In this document: one piece after another, positions 24,243-35,097 of the stretch
Layout: the number at the start of each line of letters is the position of its first letter
How positions within the stretch are numbered: the first letter of the stretch is position 1
Assembly (NCBI GenBank): GCA_028554645.1
Contig: JAQOOI010000078.1
Location: 124,001 to 188,000, forward strand
Length of the DNA: 64,000 nucleotides
From: Omphalotus guepiniiformis
Taxonomy: Eukaryota; Basidiomycota; Agaricomycetes; Agaricales; Omphalotaceae
Direction of reading: 5' to 3'
The notes under the pieces: generated by a model
Told to the model about the DNA's origin: nothing
Database searches by the model: none
The model's input: the letters and a program-made list of their open reading frames with translations, nothing else
Position numbers and translations under genes: made by a program

Positions 24243-25825
24243 TCAAAACGGCTGTTCTGCCAGGATTTCCGACACTTTGATCACTAATTCATCCTTTGAC
24301 TTTAGCTCTGCAGCAAAATATCCCTTAGCCCCTTTGATGCCTTCCGTTCGAACTACATCAACCACCTTGCGGTACGCCTTCCCACCATCACTCTGGTCTT
24401 GCCAACGGATGAAGCACGCAAAGTCTCGTTTCTTCGTGTACACCAATAAGTCTCCTCGATCGTCGGGTTTGACGTGACTTTCACCTTGAACCCATGGGAC
24501 TTGTACTTTGACAATAATTGGCTTGCCGAATTCCTGCGGGACCTGAGACACACGGGAATTGCGGGCAGGAATGGAGTTTCCAAGTGAGGGATATAAATTG
24601 TTCCGAACTATCTCTGAGACTTGAAAAGTTCTAATAGCCTTGTCTGAATTGGGCTGATAATGTGGGTTCAAAGTGACAGTGCTGGATGAATCAAAGGGCA
24701 CGCAAGTCTTCTTGTGTGTAGGCCAGGCTTTCTCTGTTTCCGAATAAGCCTTTATTTAAATAAGAACGGTAAGTAAACAATTGGCACACGTACTTTGGCA
24801 TTCCGTAGAACAATATTTTTCTACCTGGCATCTTGCGCAGTTCTTCAAGGGTTTATCCTCATTTTGACCAGCCCCTTTCTTCGAGCAATCGGGGCCACCA
24901 CATTTCTTCTGGCCTCCCTCCCTAGGCAATTCTGCTTCCCCGTTACGCTTTCTGATCCATTTAGTCACTGTCGCAGTGACCTGCGGGCCACACATCATCA
25001 ACATCTTCCTCCCCGTATAGCCATCAGCCTCCGGAAGATCCAAATCAGCACCAAATTCCATCAGGATGTCAATCGTCTCAAGCTGCTTCGTCTGGAACAC
25101 GCTCAACAACGGGATACTACCATAGCGATTGCGGTAATTCACGTCGGCGCCATTCATTAGCAAGGCGCGAACGAGAGCGGGTTTTTCTACGGGGCATTCA
25201 CATAGGTGGTGCAGCGCGGTGAAACCGACGACGTCTTGAGCATTCGCTGGGGCCCCGTTTTGAAGTAGATAAACAAGAGTTCCTTCGTGATCGAATGGTT
25301 TGGGCGCCCGAGGATCTTGTACTAACCGCTGGGCACCGAGAACGACCAAGGTCGGGTATCCCTGTCCGAATCCAGTCGCTTCACCAGTCAAATTAGGGGC
25401 TTCTTTACTCTCGACTTTCTAAACAGCTCAGTCAGACTTTAGCCGTAGTTTGTGCAAAGGTCCAACGAGTGAGACATACCTTCCTGACTTCATCTAGTGC
25501 TCCGACGTAACACAGCAGGGCGAATTCTGAGAGCTTTGCGGGATGGAAATTCAAACTTTCTGAAGAAGTATCATGAGGCGTTTAGTTAGTTGTCCACTAA
25601 GCGATGTCAAGATTTTTAAAATGTTGTTCTCCACTGCTCACTGCTTCAATGCAGCACTATGCAGATATGGGTCATTATATGTTGGGCATTTTACGAACCT
25701 TGCCTATATAATTCCCGAAGTCGCTGTCCACCGTTCGCTACACTTAGATATTTGGCCGGTTTATTCAAGATCTTTCGCATCGCTAGAGTAACTTTGACTC
25801 CTCCGAGGGATTCACTTGTAGACAT
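24243..25825 (-). CDS. ankyrin-repeat protein with MYND zinc finger
   Basis: The N-terminus is MSTSESLGGVKVTLAMRK at 25825. After short exons come at least three ankyrin repeats: GFTALHHLCECPVEKPALV, then ALLMNGADVNYRNRYGSIPL and DILMEFGADLDLPEADGYTG. A MYND-type zinc finger follows, with cysteine pairs in CGGPDCSKK, CARC and CSTEC. It is completed across an intron by W-x2-H-x3-C (WPTHKKTC). The C-terminal 150 residues (24243-24701) form a separate conserved-looking region rich in beta-strand pattern. MYND fingers bind Pro-rich partners, so a scaffold role is likely. The ankyrin-MYND combination is common in agaric genomes. Zinc ligands appear intact. Confidence 0.8.
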
Positions 25826-26293
25826 GATTACACGAGTGACGAAGTGGTCGTGAAAGTCGAAAGGCTTGTGGTGATGGTTCTGTTCAAGAAATGAACGTAC
25901 GGTTCTTGAAGCAGTGCATAAACACGACCAAGCGTCAAAGCGTGTAACAACATTTCATGCACATTTGCAGCCTGCAGCCCTTGATAAATTTTGTATAATG
26001 TTTTTTGTGACTGTCATGAAGATTATATACAACTTCTTTCATTTGCGTCTATTGATGATCATCGATCAGGCCTTGATGCTTCCTGGGTAAGTAGCATGTA
26101 AGAAGCTTTGAACAATGGATATGGACCTATAGGGACATGTGTCGAGTCCCTTCATGATCAAAAACCCGTTCATCGTGTGTGCCTATTGCGAGATAGCTGA
26201 TATTCCGATCACAAACAATGCAGATTCTAGCACGATGCATCAGCATTGTATAGAATTCTGTTGATTCTGTCGACTCACTCTCGATGTTATATA
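25826..26293. other. intergenic
   Basis: This lies between two minus-strand genes and contains the promoter of the ankyrin/MYND gene. No coding or RNA feature is recognised. Confidence 0.35.
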
Positions 26294-27075
26294 TCACAAT
26301 TTCACAGATTGTTGCATTTTGGTTTGCGTGCCCGAGGCAACTAGGCGGTGCCGTGATTCATTGTAGATCTAGAGTGCGTTTGTTAGCTTTGATACGAAAT
26401 CTTTACGCGACCTAACGTACATCAGTTTTTGCGGTAAGGACTCTCGAACCGAGTGAAATTGTCGTATTTATGATCCGCAATTTATCACCACTTGACATGT
26501 ATACAGTCATTCGAGAGCACAGGAAGTAAATGAGCTCGCCGTACTTACACGGGCGCAGGGGAATGATATAATATGTTCAAAGATTGAGAGACGCTGAGCT
26601 GAACGCTGTCTTTCGACGCTCCGTTATGCATCGCCAAGGCTATTAATACGAGCCCTGAGCACCTAAGGGGACGCAAGGTAAGCAGGCCGCCAACATGAGC
26701 GATCAGAGGAGACATACATATCAACAAGGAATGCCGTGCAACCTCCGTGCAAATTGTGACCGTAGTTCACCATATCTATGTTAAGATCCAGTCAAATTTA
26801 GTGCAGTCGGCTACCAGGCAGCCTCACTTACCCGGAAGCACATGCAATTCACAGACCACCTTGCCTGTGCGACGCGAAGGTTCATTCGGATCGCTTTCGA
26901 CGGAAACATCGGTGACAACGATGCGTTCAAAGATGGCTGCAGAGAAACCTAACCACTTGTAGGTGCCGTCTTTGTCTAAAGTTTGCCACAGTGTCCGATA
27001 TGGGTGGGCAATCACCCTTTTGATTTCGTCGGAGACGTTTCCGCGAACATGATCGATGGGTAGTTGTGAAGACAT
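26294..27075 (-). CDS. hotdog-fold acyl-CoA thioesterase (PaaI/THEM2-like)
   Basis: I reconstruct about 187 aa in five exons. The start MSSQLPIDHVRG at 27075 leads to a helix and beta-strands (RTGKVVCELHVLPG), then across an intron to the catalytic-helix motif NMVNYGHNLHGGCTAFLVDM. Its HGG followed by VD is the hallmark of PaaI/ACOT13-like enzymes that hydrolyse acyl-CoA thioesters. Strands DSVQLSVSQSLNILYHSPAP and DKLRIINTTISLGSRVLTAK complete the hotdog fold. The last exon ends at 26294. The C-terminus VKL only loosely resembles PTS1, so peroxisomal targeting is not claimed. All introns fit GT-AG. Confidence 0.83.
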
Positions 27076-28036
27076 TTGGGAAGGCAGTTGTTACAGAGAC
27101 GACCTTAGGATGTTCATACTGACGATGCTTTATAGTCGGGAGCGCTTGAGATACATATATAACATTTCTGAAGAAGTTCCAAGACTTACCCATAAATGGA
27201 TGGATCCACATGCTGTAATGGCATGCCTAGTTGCCCGGGAAGCCACAAATACTGTGACGGAGTACAGGTTCATCAATTGAAAATGATTGGTGAAGAAGGG
27301 GAGGACGTTATGGAGAGACATCGACTGAGTGTGACGCGCTGCACACCAGTGTACACCATGCGTTCGGATATGCAACTCTGCGGCAGTTACACATCGCTCC
27401 TGCAATGGCTGCGTAAAGGATACCTAAATGCATATGAAATTGACAGGGAGAAGCTTAAAACAGTTCAGGCGAGGATCTATCGAGAACCGTAGACTTACAT
27501 CCGCAACGGTAACATGAGTCGGAGCGGGATTAACTGCGCTCCGAGCTACACAACGAACAGTCTTGCACTGCATCTCGATGTATGTAAGAAACAGTATTCA
27601 TAGACGGATGATAGACTGCATTTTAACCTATGTTATAAGATTGTAAAACGACTTGAGGAATGCAATTTGAAACGCGGCGCAAAGAACATAGTACGGACTG
27701 TGCGGCACACCATCTGGAGGCAGAAGCGAGCACTGGTAGATTTTTTATGAAGAAATGAAGGCCTGTGTTTCGGCCATCTGCGACTTCCCCGTCCGTGCGA
27801 TCTTCTGTCTTTCGCTAGCCAGAATGGTGTAACTGGCAGTACTAGCCAAGTCGTTCATTGAAGGCTTCCAAGGTTGACGAAGGGAGAAAGATTTCGGCAT
27901 CAAAGTAAGTGAAGGATTTAGAGCAAACGCACTTACATAAGCCAAATCACTTTCAAGTTAGGATGCGCAGCCGCCGCTGCGCCTTCGATTTAAACCTCAC
28001 CCAATACTGCTACAGCTCGATACGAGTTCATTTCGT
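27076..28036. other. intergenic with weak short ORFs
   Basis: This is about 960 bp between divergently transcribed genes. Plus-strand frames at 27056-27492 overlap each other without motif or splice support. One minus-strand small ORF is listed separately. Confidence 0.3.
27745..27900 (-). CDS. weak small ORF, 51 aa
   Basis: A short ORF starts MPKSFSLRQPWKPS and ends AFISS. It is polar, with no signal peptide, CaaX box or motif. A good GTAAGT donor lies just upstream on the same strand, so this could be the last exon of a small gene, but no first exon is convincing. Confidence 0.18.
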   Translation of the reverse strand: MPKSFSLRQPWKPSMNDLASTASYTILASERQKIARTGKSQMAETQAFISS

Positions 28037-28859
28037 ATGGATTTAAAGAATAAACTTCTTCCACTGGGCAGCTTTCCACGCAAGCATTATATCCCGCTGG
28101 AATCCAACCCAACAGTTTTCACCGCGTTGATACACGCCTTGGGCGTCTCGGAAGCTCTCGAATTTCAAGATGTCCTCTCGTTGGACGAACCAGATCTGCT
28201 AGCAATGGTCTCTCGACCTGCTCTCGCTCTCGTTCTTGTTTTTCCCGCAGCAGATGCATATAATGCACTCATCGAAGAAGAGAAAAAGGCAAAGCCTATA
28301 TACACTGGTAGTGGAGAATCTGAGCCTGTTATATGGTTCAAGCAGACTATCAATAATGCCTGTGGTCTCTATGCTGCTCTACACGCAACATGTAACGGGC
28401 CCTCGAGGCAATTCATTAGTGAGATTTCCCATCTGTATTCGCCATTCGGTATACTTGATATAGCCTGGGTCTCCAGAACCCAATCTTGCACTCGCAAATC
28501 TTTTGGAAACGTGCATTCCTCTAGCGCCTTCCCAGCGTGCACTTGCACTAGAAGCGTCAGAGGAGGTGGAAGGAGTTCATGATCGAGTGGGGAAGACTGG
28601 AGACACCGCGCCTCCTGCCAATGCAGAGGACGATGTTGACCATCATTACGTCTGCTTTGTCCCATCTCATCTGAATAACCACATCTACGAGATGGATGGA
28701 ATGAAACAAGGTCCTTTGGACACTGGAATAGCTTTGGCCGACGGTGAAGATGTATTGTGTGACGCTGGCCGTGGGCTAATACGAAAATTCATCGAGCGTG
28801 AAGACGGCCTGGATATAGGGTTCAGTTTACTCGCACTGGTGGCTACCGAAGACAAATAG
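28037..28859 (+). CDS. ubiquitin C-terminal hydrolase, UCH (C12) family
   Basis: This is a cysteine protease that trims small adducts from ubiquitin, similar to yeast Yuh1 and human UCHL3. The start at 28037 matches the family opening (LGSFPRKHYIPLESNPTVF). The oxyanion Gln and catalytic Cys are in the QTINNACG context. The catalytic His is in the VDHHYVCFV stretch after the crossover loop. The catalytic Asp lies in HIYEMDGMKQGP. One intron after RQFI joins in phase to KPNLALANLLE. The tail ends LLALVATEDK without the UIM/ULD extension of UCHL5 or BAP1, so this is the short cytosolic form. Confidence 0.9.
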
Positions 28860-29546
28860 TCGGCGGCTTTTGAATTCACCATAACCTCCACGAGTCCCCA
28901 CAGCTATTCTGGCAAAGAGCGGCATAGGATGACACCATGCGTATGATCTGACGTGGGTCACTCAAAACCGGAACGCTGACAAGAGCTCCCGAGTACTGAG
29001 GTACTTGGACTTTGCTTGCCACCGAGGTCTTGTTCTGCCGCGGCATCTATGCACGAAACTAGAGAGCCACCTAGGCCCCCTTCGTTGTTTGTAGTCGAGG
29101 AACATACGGTTTACCAATCGAACGAAAACCTCGAACGAACTCTTCTCCGGGTTACCATCCATCAAAGTTTACCCGTTACCTCTCGCTCTGTCCTCCATTC
29201 TCAAGGCGCCCAATATGAAGCTTTGTGATGCTGGACCAGAATACCGCCTACATAGCTATTCTTTTTGTTGTCGTGCATTGCATGAACCTACACTTTGACC
29301 ACTTTGACCCCTTGTCTTATTGTCTTTTCGTGTCAGACGGACGTGGATGTGTCTCAGATTATGGAACGTATCAACAAGGTATGGAATGCAAAACTTTTCA
29401 CAACAATAACTCCGTAGCCAAGATCGTTAGACGAGACTCTTGAGGGGACAGCATAAATTGCTTTGTCCACCGTCTACTTGAGGCAGAACAAGCGCTTGCC
29501 ACCGGCTAGCATCCTATGCAGCGGATGCCTATCCGCGATGGAATAC
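28860..29546. other. intergenic upstream of the pheromone gene
   Basis: There is no supported gene here. Short frames on both strands lack signals. The stretch includes the promoter of the pheromone precursor gene. Confidence 0.35.
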
Positions 29547-29554
29547 TATAAAAA
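29547..29554 (+). promoter_or_regulatory. TATA box of the pheromone gene
   Basis: TATAAAAA lies 94 bp before the ATG at 29641 and is followed by a C/T-rich leader. The candidate pheromone gene at the right edge has a similar TATA-to-ATG spacing (about 110 bp). Confidence 0.6.
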
Positions 29555-29640
29555 ACGGTCAATCCAATCACTTCTTTCCCCAGACTCTTGTTTCCTAAGA
29601 ACCCTCCCTCCTGCCTTGAGCCTCATCCTCAATCCTAACC

Positions 29641-29760
29641 ATGGACGCCTTCACCCCAATCAGCTCCTACCTTCCTGCCAAGGAAGACCACCCTACCAAT
29701 GTCCCTGCCGACGAAGAGACCAGCGGCAACGCTAGCACCTCTGTCTGCGTCGTGGCTTAA
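29641..29760 (+). CDS. mating pheromone precursor with CaaX box
   Basis: This intronless gene encodes a 39-aa precursor with the classic basidiomycete layout. It starts MDAFTPISSYLP, the MDAFT opening being frequent in agaric B-locus pheromones. An acidic/polar middle carries a candidate processing site (ADEET), followed by a short mature region and the terminal CaaX box CVVA, where the cysteine would be farnesylated and carboxymethylated. The mature lipopeptide would be exported by a Ste6-type ABC transporter and bind a STE3-type receptor on a compatible mate. A TATA box lies 94 bp upstream. No receptor gene is visible within the window, so this could be a B mating-type pheromone or an unlinked pheromone paralogue. 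Confidence 0.88.
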   Translation: MDAFTPISSYLPAKEDHPTNVPADEETSGNASTSVCVVA

Positions 29761-30874
29761 GCCCACGCCGTACCACTCACCAGCCGCGGCTATTTTTTTG
29801 TTCAATGTAAGCTTCTTGAATCACCTTTGAATTTACCATCGATGTTAATGAGCTCTCGTCAGACCTTTTGATTAACCAATGCTACGATATGGATGTGTTT
29901 GAAGAACATGTTGATGATTGGGATCTGAGGTTGAACTGAAGATGCTGATTAGAGCTTGGATAGCTGCTCACATGTTCCTGGATTGGCTTATTTTATTTGC
30001 TTCGCATTCACTGGTATTCGTGCTTGTCTCGGGATTATTTGGTTTTTCGGCTGTACCGCATTATATCATGGACATTTGACGCGTCTCTCTCTCTCGACTC
30101 TGTGAGCTAAGATATATTCAAAAGTAACAGTGCATGATCCTCACCTATAACTACACGCTGCACGATCCACGCTTGAGTTTATGTCTTGCATAACGAGCAG
30201 ACCGATGAGCTTCATCGGGTATTGTATTGCATCGATTCCAGTTAAAATGGTAGAGTATATTTCTGGCCTTAGACTGTACAGTAGGTATGGCACCCGATTG
30301 TGCTGCGTATAGAGAAAAAGCCCAAGGTGCCAAAGCAAGAGTGATGAACAACCAAATTCGGCTTCAACAGCGTTCAGGACCCTTGAGGGCTACAGGAAGC
30401 TTATTGACCACCCCACTATCTCTATACATACCAGTTACACCACATTCAGAAAAAGGTCTTTATTCAAGCCCACCGACTTACTTACATCCGTCGGCCAGAC
30501 TCGGCCGTCGTAAGTCATGATCTCACCTATAGATTAACGACTTCATCTAGTCAGTGTGCAGAGGAGCCTAGAAGAGCTTAGCCGTTTGGCGGAGTAAGAT
30601 AAGTGAGATGATGTGAGATGAGAGCTAGTAGTTGAGAGTAGTTGAGAGTGAAGTTGTCCTTGCCAAAGGTTGGAGAATAGCGTACCGGCCCGGGGACCGC
30701 GTCCCTTTTGTTTATTTACCACGTTGTTGCCAATCACCTCTGCGCGTCTCTTTGACTCCGAGCATGAAATCACCTCTTTGCCACGTCTCTCCCTCGTGCA
30801 TTCACTTGCACGTCTTGTCTACCTTCAACTCTCGGACTACTCCTCAACTGATATTTCTTTGAGAATAGTTCAAG
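29761..30874. other. intergenic
   Basis: This is the 3' region of the pheromone gene and the promoter of GET2. A purine-biased stretch near 30600-30660 contains short tandem repeats of GAGATGA/GAGTAGTT type. No other gene is supported. Confidence 0.35.
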
Positions 30875-32094
30875 ATGTCTGCTGCGGCTCGAGCTGAAGC
30901 TCGTCGAAAAGCCATACTTGCGAGAGGCAATGATCGTCTTGCCAAACTTACGACATCGGCACGGGGAGAGGACAATCCAGTATACATGCACGATGGTACG
31001 CTGAATGAAGCACACAGTGAAGTGTCGATTCTGATACAATTGATAGACCCCCCACTGCCAAGCATCTCGCGGACTAGTAACTTCGTCGGTGAAGAAACCA
31101 TTATGCCCACACCTCCTGCTCGTGTTTCGCCTTCACCTTCACCTTCCGCCGCAGATACTACGCGCGCGCGAAATACATCTCAAACTGGCCCAGATCCATC
31201 TGTATGGTCTGAAGAACAACAGCAGCAGCTCATGCAGGCGTTAATGGGAAGCATGGGCGGAATGGCTGCTTTACCCTCTCTAGGAGGAATGGGAATGAAC
31301 CCAAATGCAGCGGGACAGACGGGTTTTGACTCCGCTACGGGATCAGGTGTACCACCGTCACTTGCGGATAATCCACTAGCGGCAATGCTTTTGGGACCAC
31401 AAAATGGTGGGGCACCACCGTTCATGCCTCCGGGAATGGGTTCAGGCAAAGCGCCTGCTGTGGATGGAGGTGCTGGAGGACAAACCCAGACACAGACGCG
31501 GTTGCAAAGGATGATGCCGTTGGTACACTTGGTAGCCGTGTGGGGTTTGCTGGCGTTTTTCGTGCTGTACAAAGAGCCACAAGTGCACGAACTGTTGGCA
31601 GGCGCCGCCGAGACGTCCGTCACGAGTGTGTGGTCAAGGGTGCTATCGAGATGGGCAGAGTTAGGGTCTCGTCAACCACAAATAAGATCAGATTCGATCT
31701 TAGGACAGGGATGGACTGTCGCTGTGGTCGTGAGTGTATTTATGCGTTTAGTGCGTCGAATTTACTGAAGTATGTCACCTCAGCCTTTCTTCTGGGCATT
31801 TATTACGCTCCAAATTGTACTGCACTCATTGCGGATATTTCATGGATATGTAAGTCTCTTCCTTTTGCAAGTTGCTCATTCAAGCTGAACTTGTGTTCTT
31901 CCCTTTTACAGGATCGCGTTCAGCCCCCAATGTTGCTTGCTATGGCGCTACCACATCTTCCCCCTCCGTTCCCCTCAATTGTAGTGAATGGCCTAAAATA
32001 TCTACAGTTAGGGTCAATATTTCTTGACGATCTCGCAGTGGTGGTGGTTGGAATAGGATTTTTGGTTTGGATTGCGGGTCTACTAAGTTCATAG
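30875..32094 (+). CDS. GET2: GET complex receptor subunit GET2
   Basis: GET2 (CAMLG in animals) with GET1 forms the ER receptor that inserts tail-anchored proteins handed over by GET3. The cytosolic N-terminus has the GET3-binding basic helix: RRKAILARGNDRLAKL at residues 10-25. A long, flexible Pro/Gly/Met/Gln-rich linker follows. The C-terminal half has three hydrophobic segments: LVHLVAVWGLLAFFVLY, one around PFFWAFITLQIVLHSL after an intron, and LDDLAVVVVGIGFLVWIAGL at the end. Introns fall after HD (30995), after VAVV and after FHGY, with GT-AG borders. The start at 30875 is the first ATG in frame and directly precedes the conserved basic helix. Confidence 0.85.
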
Positions 32095-32328
32095 TTGTTG
32101 CTGGCAATGTCATGACCATGTATCATGTTAGCTGTATAGAAACTCTTTGCACTTGGAGCACTGTTCCCGATATGACTTGTCCGAGGCTCCAATTCTCAAT
32201 CATCTCAATCATCTCAGTCTGAGCCTGGCTCACGCGTTTTAGCAGTTGAGAGTAAGATTAGGTGTAAGCCTAACAAATATGATACCTGATACAACACCCT
32301 TCCAAATCTACGTCCCGAGATCCTAAGC

Positions 32329-33081
32329 TTAGGGTAACACAGCGGCAGCACCTGTCTTAGTCGTCAGATTGGGTAATATGACCTCCTGCGCTGGCTCTGA
32401 AGTGGTTCCTGCCTTCTTCTTTGCTGCATCTGCTTTCGCCTTCGCTGCCTTGGCCATTGCACCTGCAGCCGCTGCGCGAGCAGGTGCAGAGGATCGGTAT
32501 TCCGTTAAATTTGGAAGTGCTGAGGGGTCTATCGACAAAGCTGGAGTGAACCCAACCGCCTTCTCGTCTCCGGGGAGTACTGGAAGGCCCCGTCGCGTAG
32601 CATTATTTTTCCATTTCGTCCAAGGGTCACCACCTGAAAGGTCCATAAGTTCCTTCAAGATTGTAGTCGACCACTTCTGGTGCATCTGAATGACATGAGT
32701 CGTTCCGTTTTCTGTTGAAATGTTAATAGTGTGACAGATGTTCCGGTAAGACCTAGCGCACCAAACTGCACTTCCATCTCTGGCTTCCAGTGCTCATCTT
32801 TGGTCTTCGGAGGTTTATCTACCTCAACCTTCAATGTAGGATTGGCAAACCGTATTCTTGGAAGTTCCTCTTTGACGAAATGCCTGATTTCGTTCATTGT
32901 ATTAGCCTGTTTCGATACGGCTTGAGCAAAACTTGACATACCGTGCCCCGAAGTGGTCATTGCGGAACGCGTAAGACAGTTTGATAGAGCGGAGACCGAA
33001 TAAGGATAGCTTTGGCTGCGAGTTGAGGTGCTCTAAGATTTTAGAGAGCCGAGATGGCCCAATAGGTGCTTTCCGTACCAT
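32329..33081 (-). CDS. mitochondrial ribosomal protein, L51/S25/CI-B8 domain (MRP49/mL61-like)
   Basis: The start MVRKAPIGPSRLSKILEHLN at 33081 continues across one intron into HFVKEELPRIRFANPTLKVEV. That is the thioredoxin-like L51/S25/CI-B8 fold shared by several mitochondrial ribosomal proteins and one complex I subunit. After a second short intron comes NGTTHVIQMHQKWSTTILKE, the conserved last strand and helix. The C-terminal extension is Ala/Lys-rich. The basic N-terminus suits mitochondrial import. Best guess is the yeast MRP49 (mL61) type, but other members of this fold cannot be excluded. It shares a 160-bp divergent promoter with VPS72/SWC2. Confidence 0.75.
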
Positions 33082-33241
33082 GACGGAGGTGGAAGAACAC
33101 CAAATTTTGACTTGAAAAGCCCGAAAGCGGTTGTTTGTCTGTGCTTGATCCTCAAGTTATTGGCTTCAGCTCGCTGAAGCGCCACCCAAGAACCTCCACA
33201 ATCCTAGTGACTACTAACGCTTCACACTTACGGCTGGAAAG

Positions 33242-34826
33242 ATGTCAGATTCTGTCATGGACGCAGAAGAAACTCTGGCGACTCGACGCTCAAAGAGAAG
33301 TACTGCGGGAAATCGGTAAATCATTGTCTACCTCACGCCTCAAGAACGACTATGAATGCTGACCCAGGATGGAAGCAGCGCTGGCTGAGATGGCGCTGGA
33401 GGATCTGTCAAAGGATGCAGACGATGACAACGACTTCATGGTTGAGCAATGTGCGTGAGGCTCACGTCTTTGTCTTCCCTCCTGTACTAAATTTGCCCTT
33501 CACCAGTCGAAGAAGATGCATTCGAGTCTGATTTCGAAAGCACGGATGAGGAAGCTCAGCAAGAGACAGAAAACGCAGAAAAGGCTGCCCAAGAGGATGA
33601 CAAGCGAGTCAAGAAGGTATATATCTGTCTTGTACGTCGGATAACAATGCTTATACTGCTAAGGCTGCTCGAACACGCGTAGAGCGCGCCACCGCTGCTG
33701 CTCATGCTCGTCAGAAAGTCACTTTCAACCCCACTGCAGAAACTTCATCTGGCGTCAAGGATAAGACCAAAAACAAGCCTAAACGCCGTGTTTCCCTTGG
33801 CTTAGCTATCAACGCCGAAACCGGGGAAGTAATAGTGGACGACTCTGCTGCCGGTAAACGGTCAAGTAAACGTCAGACGACTATTGCGAACACCTCTGCG
33901 ACCTTCAAGCGTATACTCAAGTCCGAAGAGAAGAAAGTGAGGATGCCTTTCTACACGCGTTTATAGCATTTTTCTGATTTTGTATGCGTGCGCGCTAGGC
34001 TCAACAAGCACCGAAGAAGACGAAGACTGAAACTCACACGTTAACACAGGCTGAATTAATCGCTCGTGCTCTCGATAATGAGGAAGGAAACATTGTCGAG
34101 CATCGCGACTACCTCCTGTTGGAGGAAGAGAAACGCAAGCGAGCCCGCGTGGTCCGTGCCTCCGTGACAGGCCCACTGGTGCGATGGGTGTCCAGGATGG
34201 AGGAAGTTAAAGTGAAGGTGCCCGTAGAAGCAGAACAGCAACAGTCAGAACAGCAACAGTCATCATCTTTAGTAGGGGGATACGCTTACCCTTATTATTT
34301 TGGACAAGCGGGCATGCTGTACGGACAACCAGTGTACCAGCTTCAACCTGCTGCGCAAACTCCTGGAGCATCCACCTCATCGCAGGATACGTCCATCTCC
34401 TCTACTCGTCCCCCACAAGAGACCGAGCGCATGGAGAAAGTAGCGAAAAGCTACGTTGTTCATGAGACAGGCCAGCATGAAGGTGCACCGAAACCAAACT
34501 GGGGGGAAACCATGCAAGCTGTATTTGGGGATCATGTTCGATGGGAAGACGTGAGAGTGTATGCAGCGAAAGGGCGTCCTATGTGTATGTCTTCTTCGTT
34601 TCTTTTTCTCGTTCTAAACCTGATTTTTCTTTGCTTAGCCCAACCCAGGCAAATCTGTCCTATAACTGGCATGCAGGCAAAATACATCGATCCTCGGACG
34701 GGGGTCCCGTATGCCAATGTAGGAGCATACAAGATGCTCACTGCACTATTGAAACACGAATATGTGTGGTCCGCGGAATTAGGCTGTTATACGAGGGGTG
34801 AGAGTATATCTATGGACGTGACATAG
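33242..34826 (+). CDS. SWC2: SWR1 complex subunit VPS72/SWC2 (YL1)
   Basis: This subunit binds the histone variant H2A.Z and helps SWR1 deposit it. The start MSDSVMDAEETLATRRSKRS leads into the YL1 N-terminal domain: TRRSKRSTAGNRMEAALAEM, then a long acidic H2A.Z-binding stretch (DDDNDFMVEQFEEDAFESDF), then a basic region. The middle is Gln/Pro-rich. The C-terminal YL1_C motif is clear: CPITGMQAKYIDPRTGVPYA followed by NVGAYKMLTALL. About five introns; the last, at about 34585-34638, separates RPM from the YL1_C domain. Domain order and residues are all as expected. Confidence 0.92.
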
Positions 34827-35097
34827 GATCTCTTGAATCTTTTCCTGTATTCTACTTGCTCTGTTTATTAACAGTTGTGTAAGTTATAGATGTATCGAGA
34901 ATATCATTGGCCGGGATCGAGCAATGAGAAGAACCAGCTTTTAGGCTTTGATGGGGGATCTGTCAAACATCAATCAGTTTGGTCATTTATATACGCCTCA
35001 GAAAGGACAACGACCATTCATTAAAATAAAGGCTGTTCTCACTCGTGACCCGTGATGCAGTCCCGTCTTTCTGCTTGCCCTCGAGCACTACGAATAA

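Noticed and set aside
31180..31623. Minus-strand ORF of 147 codons, Cys/Pro-rich
   Set aside because: It is antisense to the GET2 linker; the composition simply mirrors the Gly/Met/Pro-rich sense strand.
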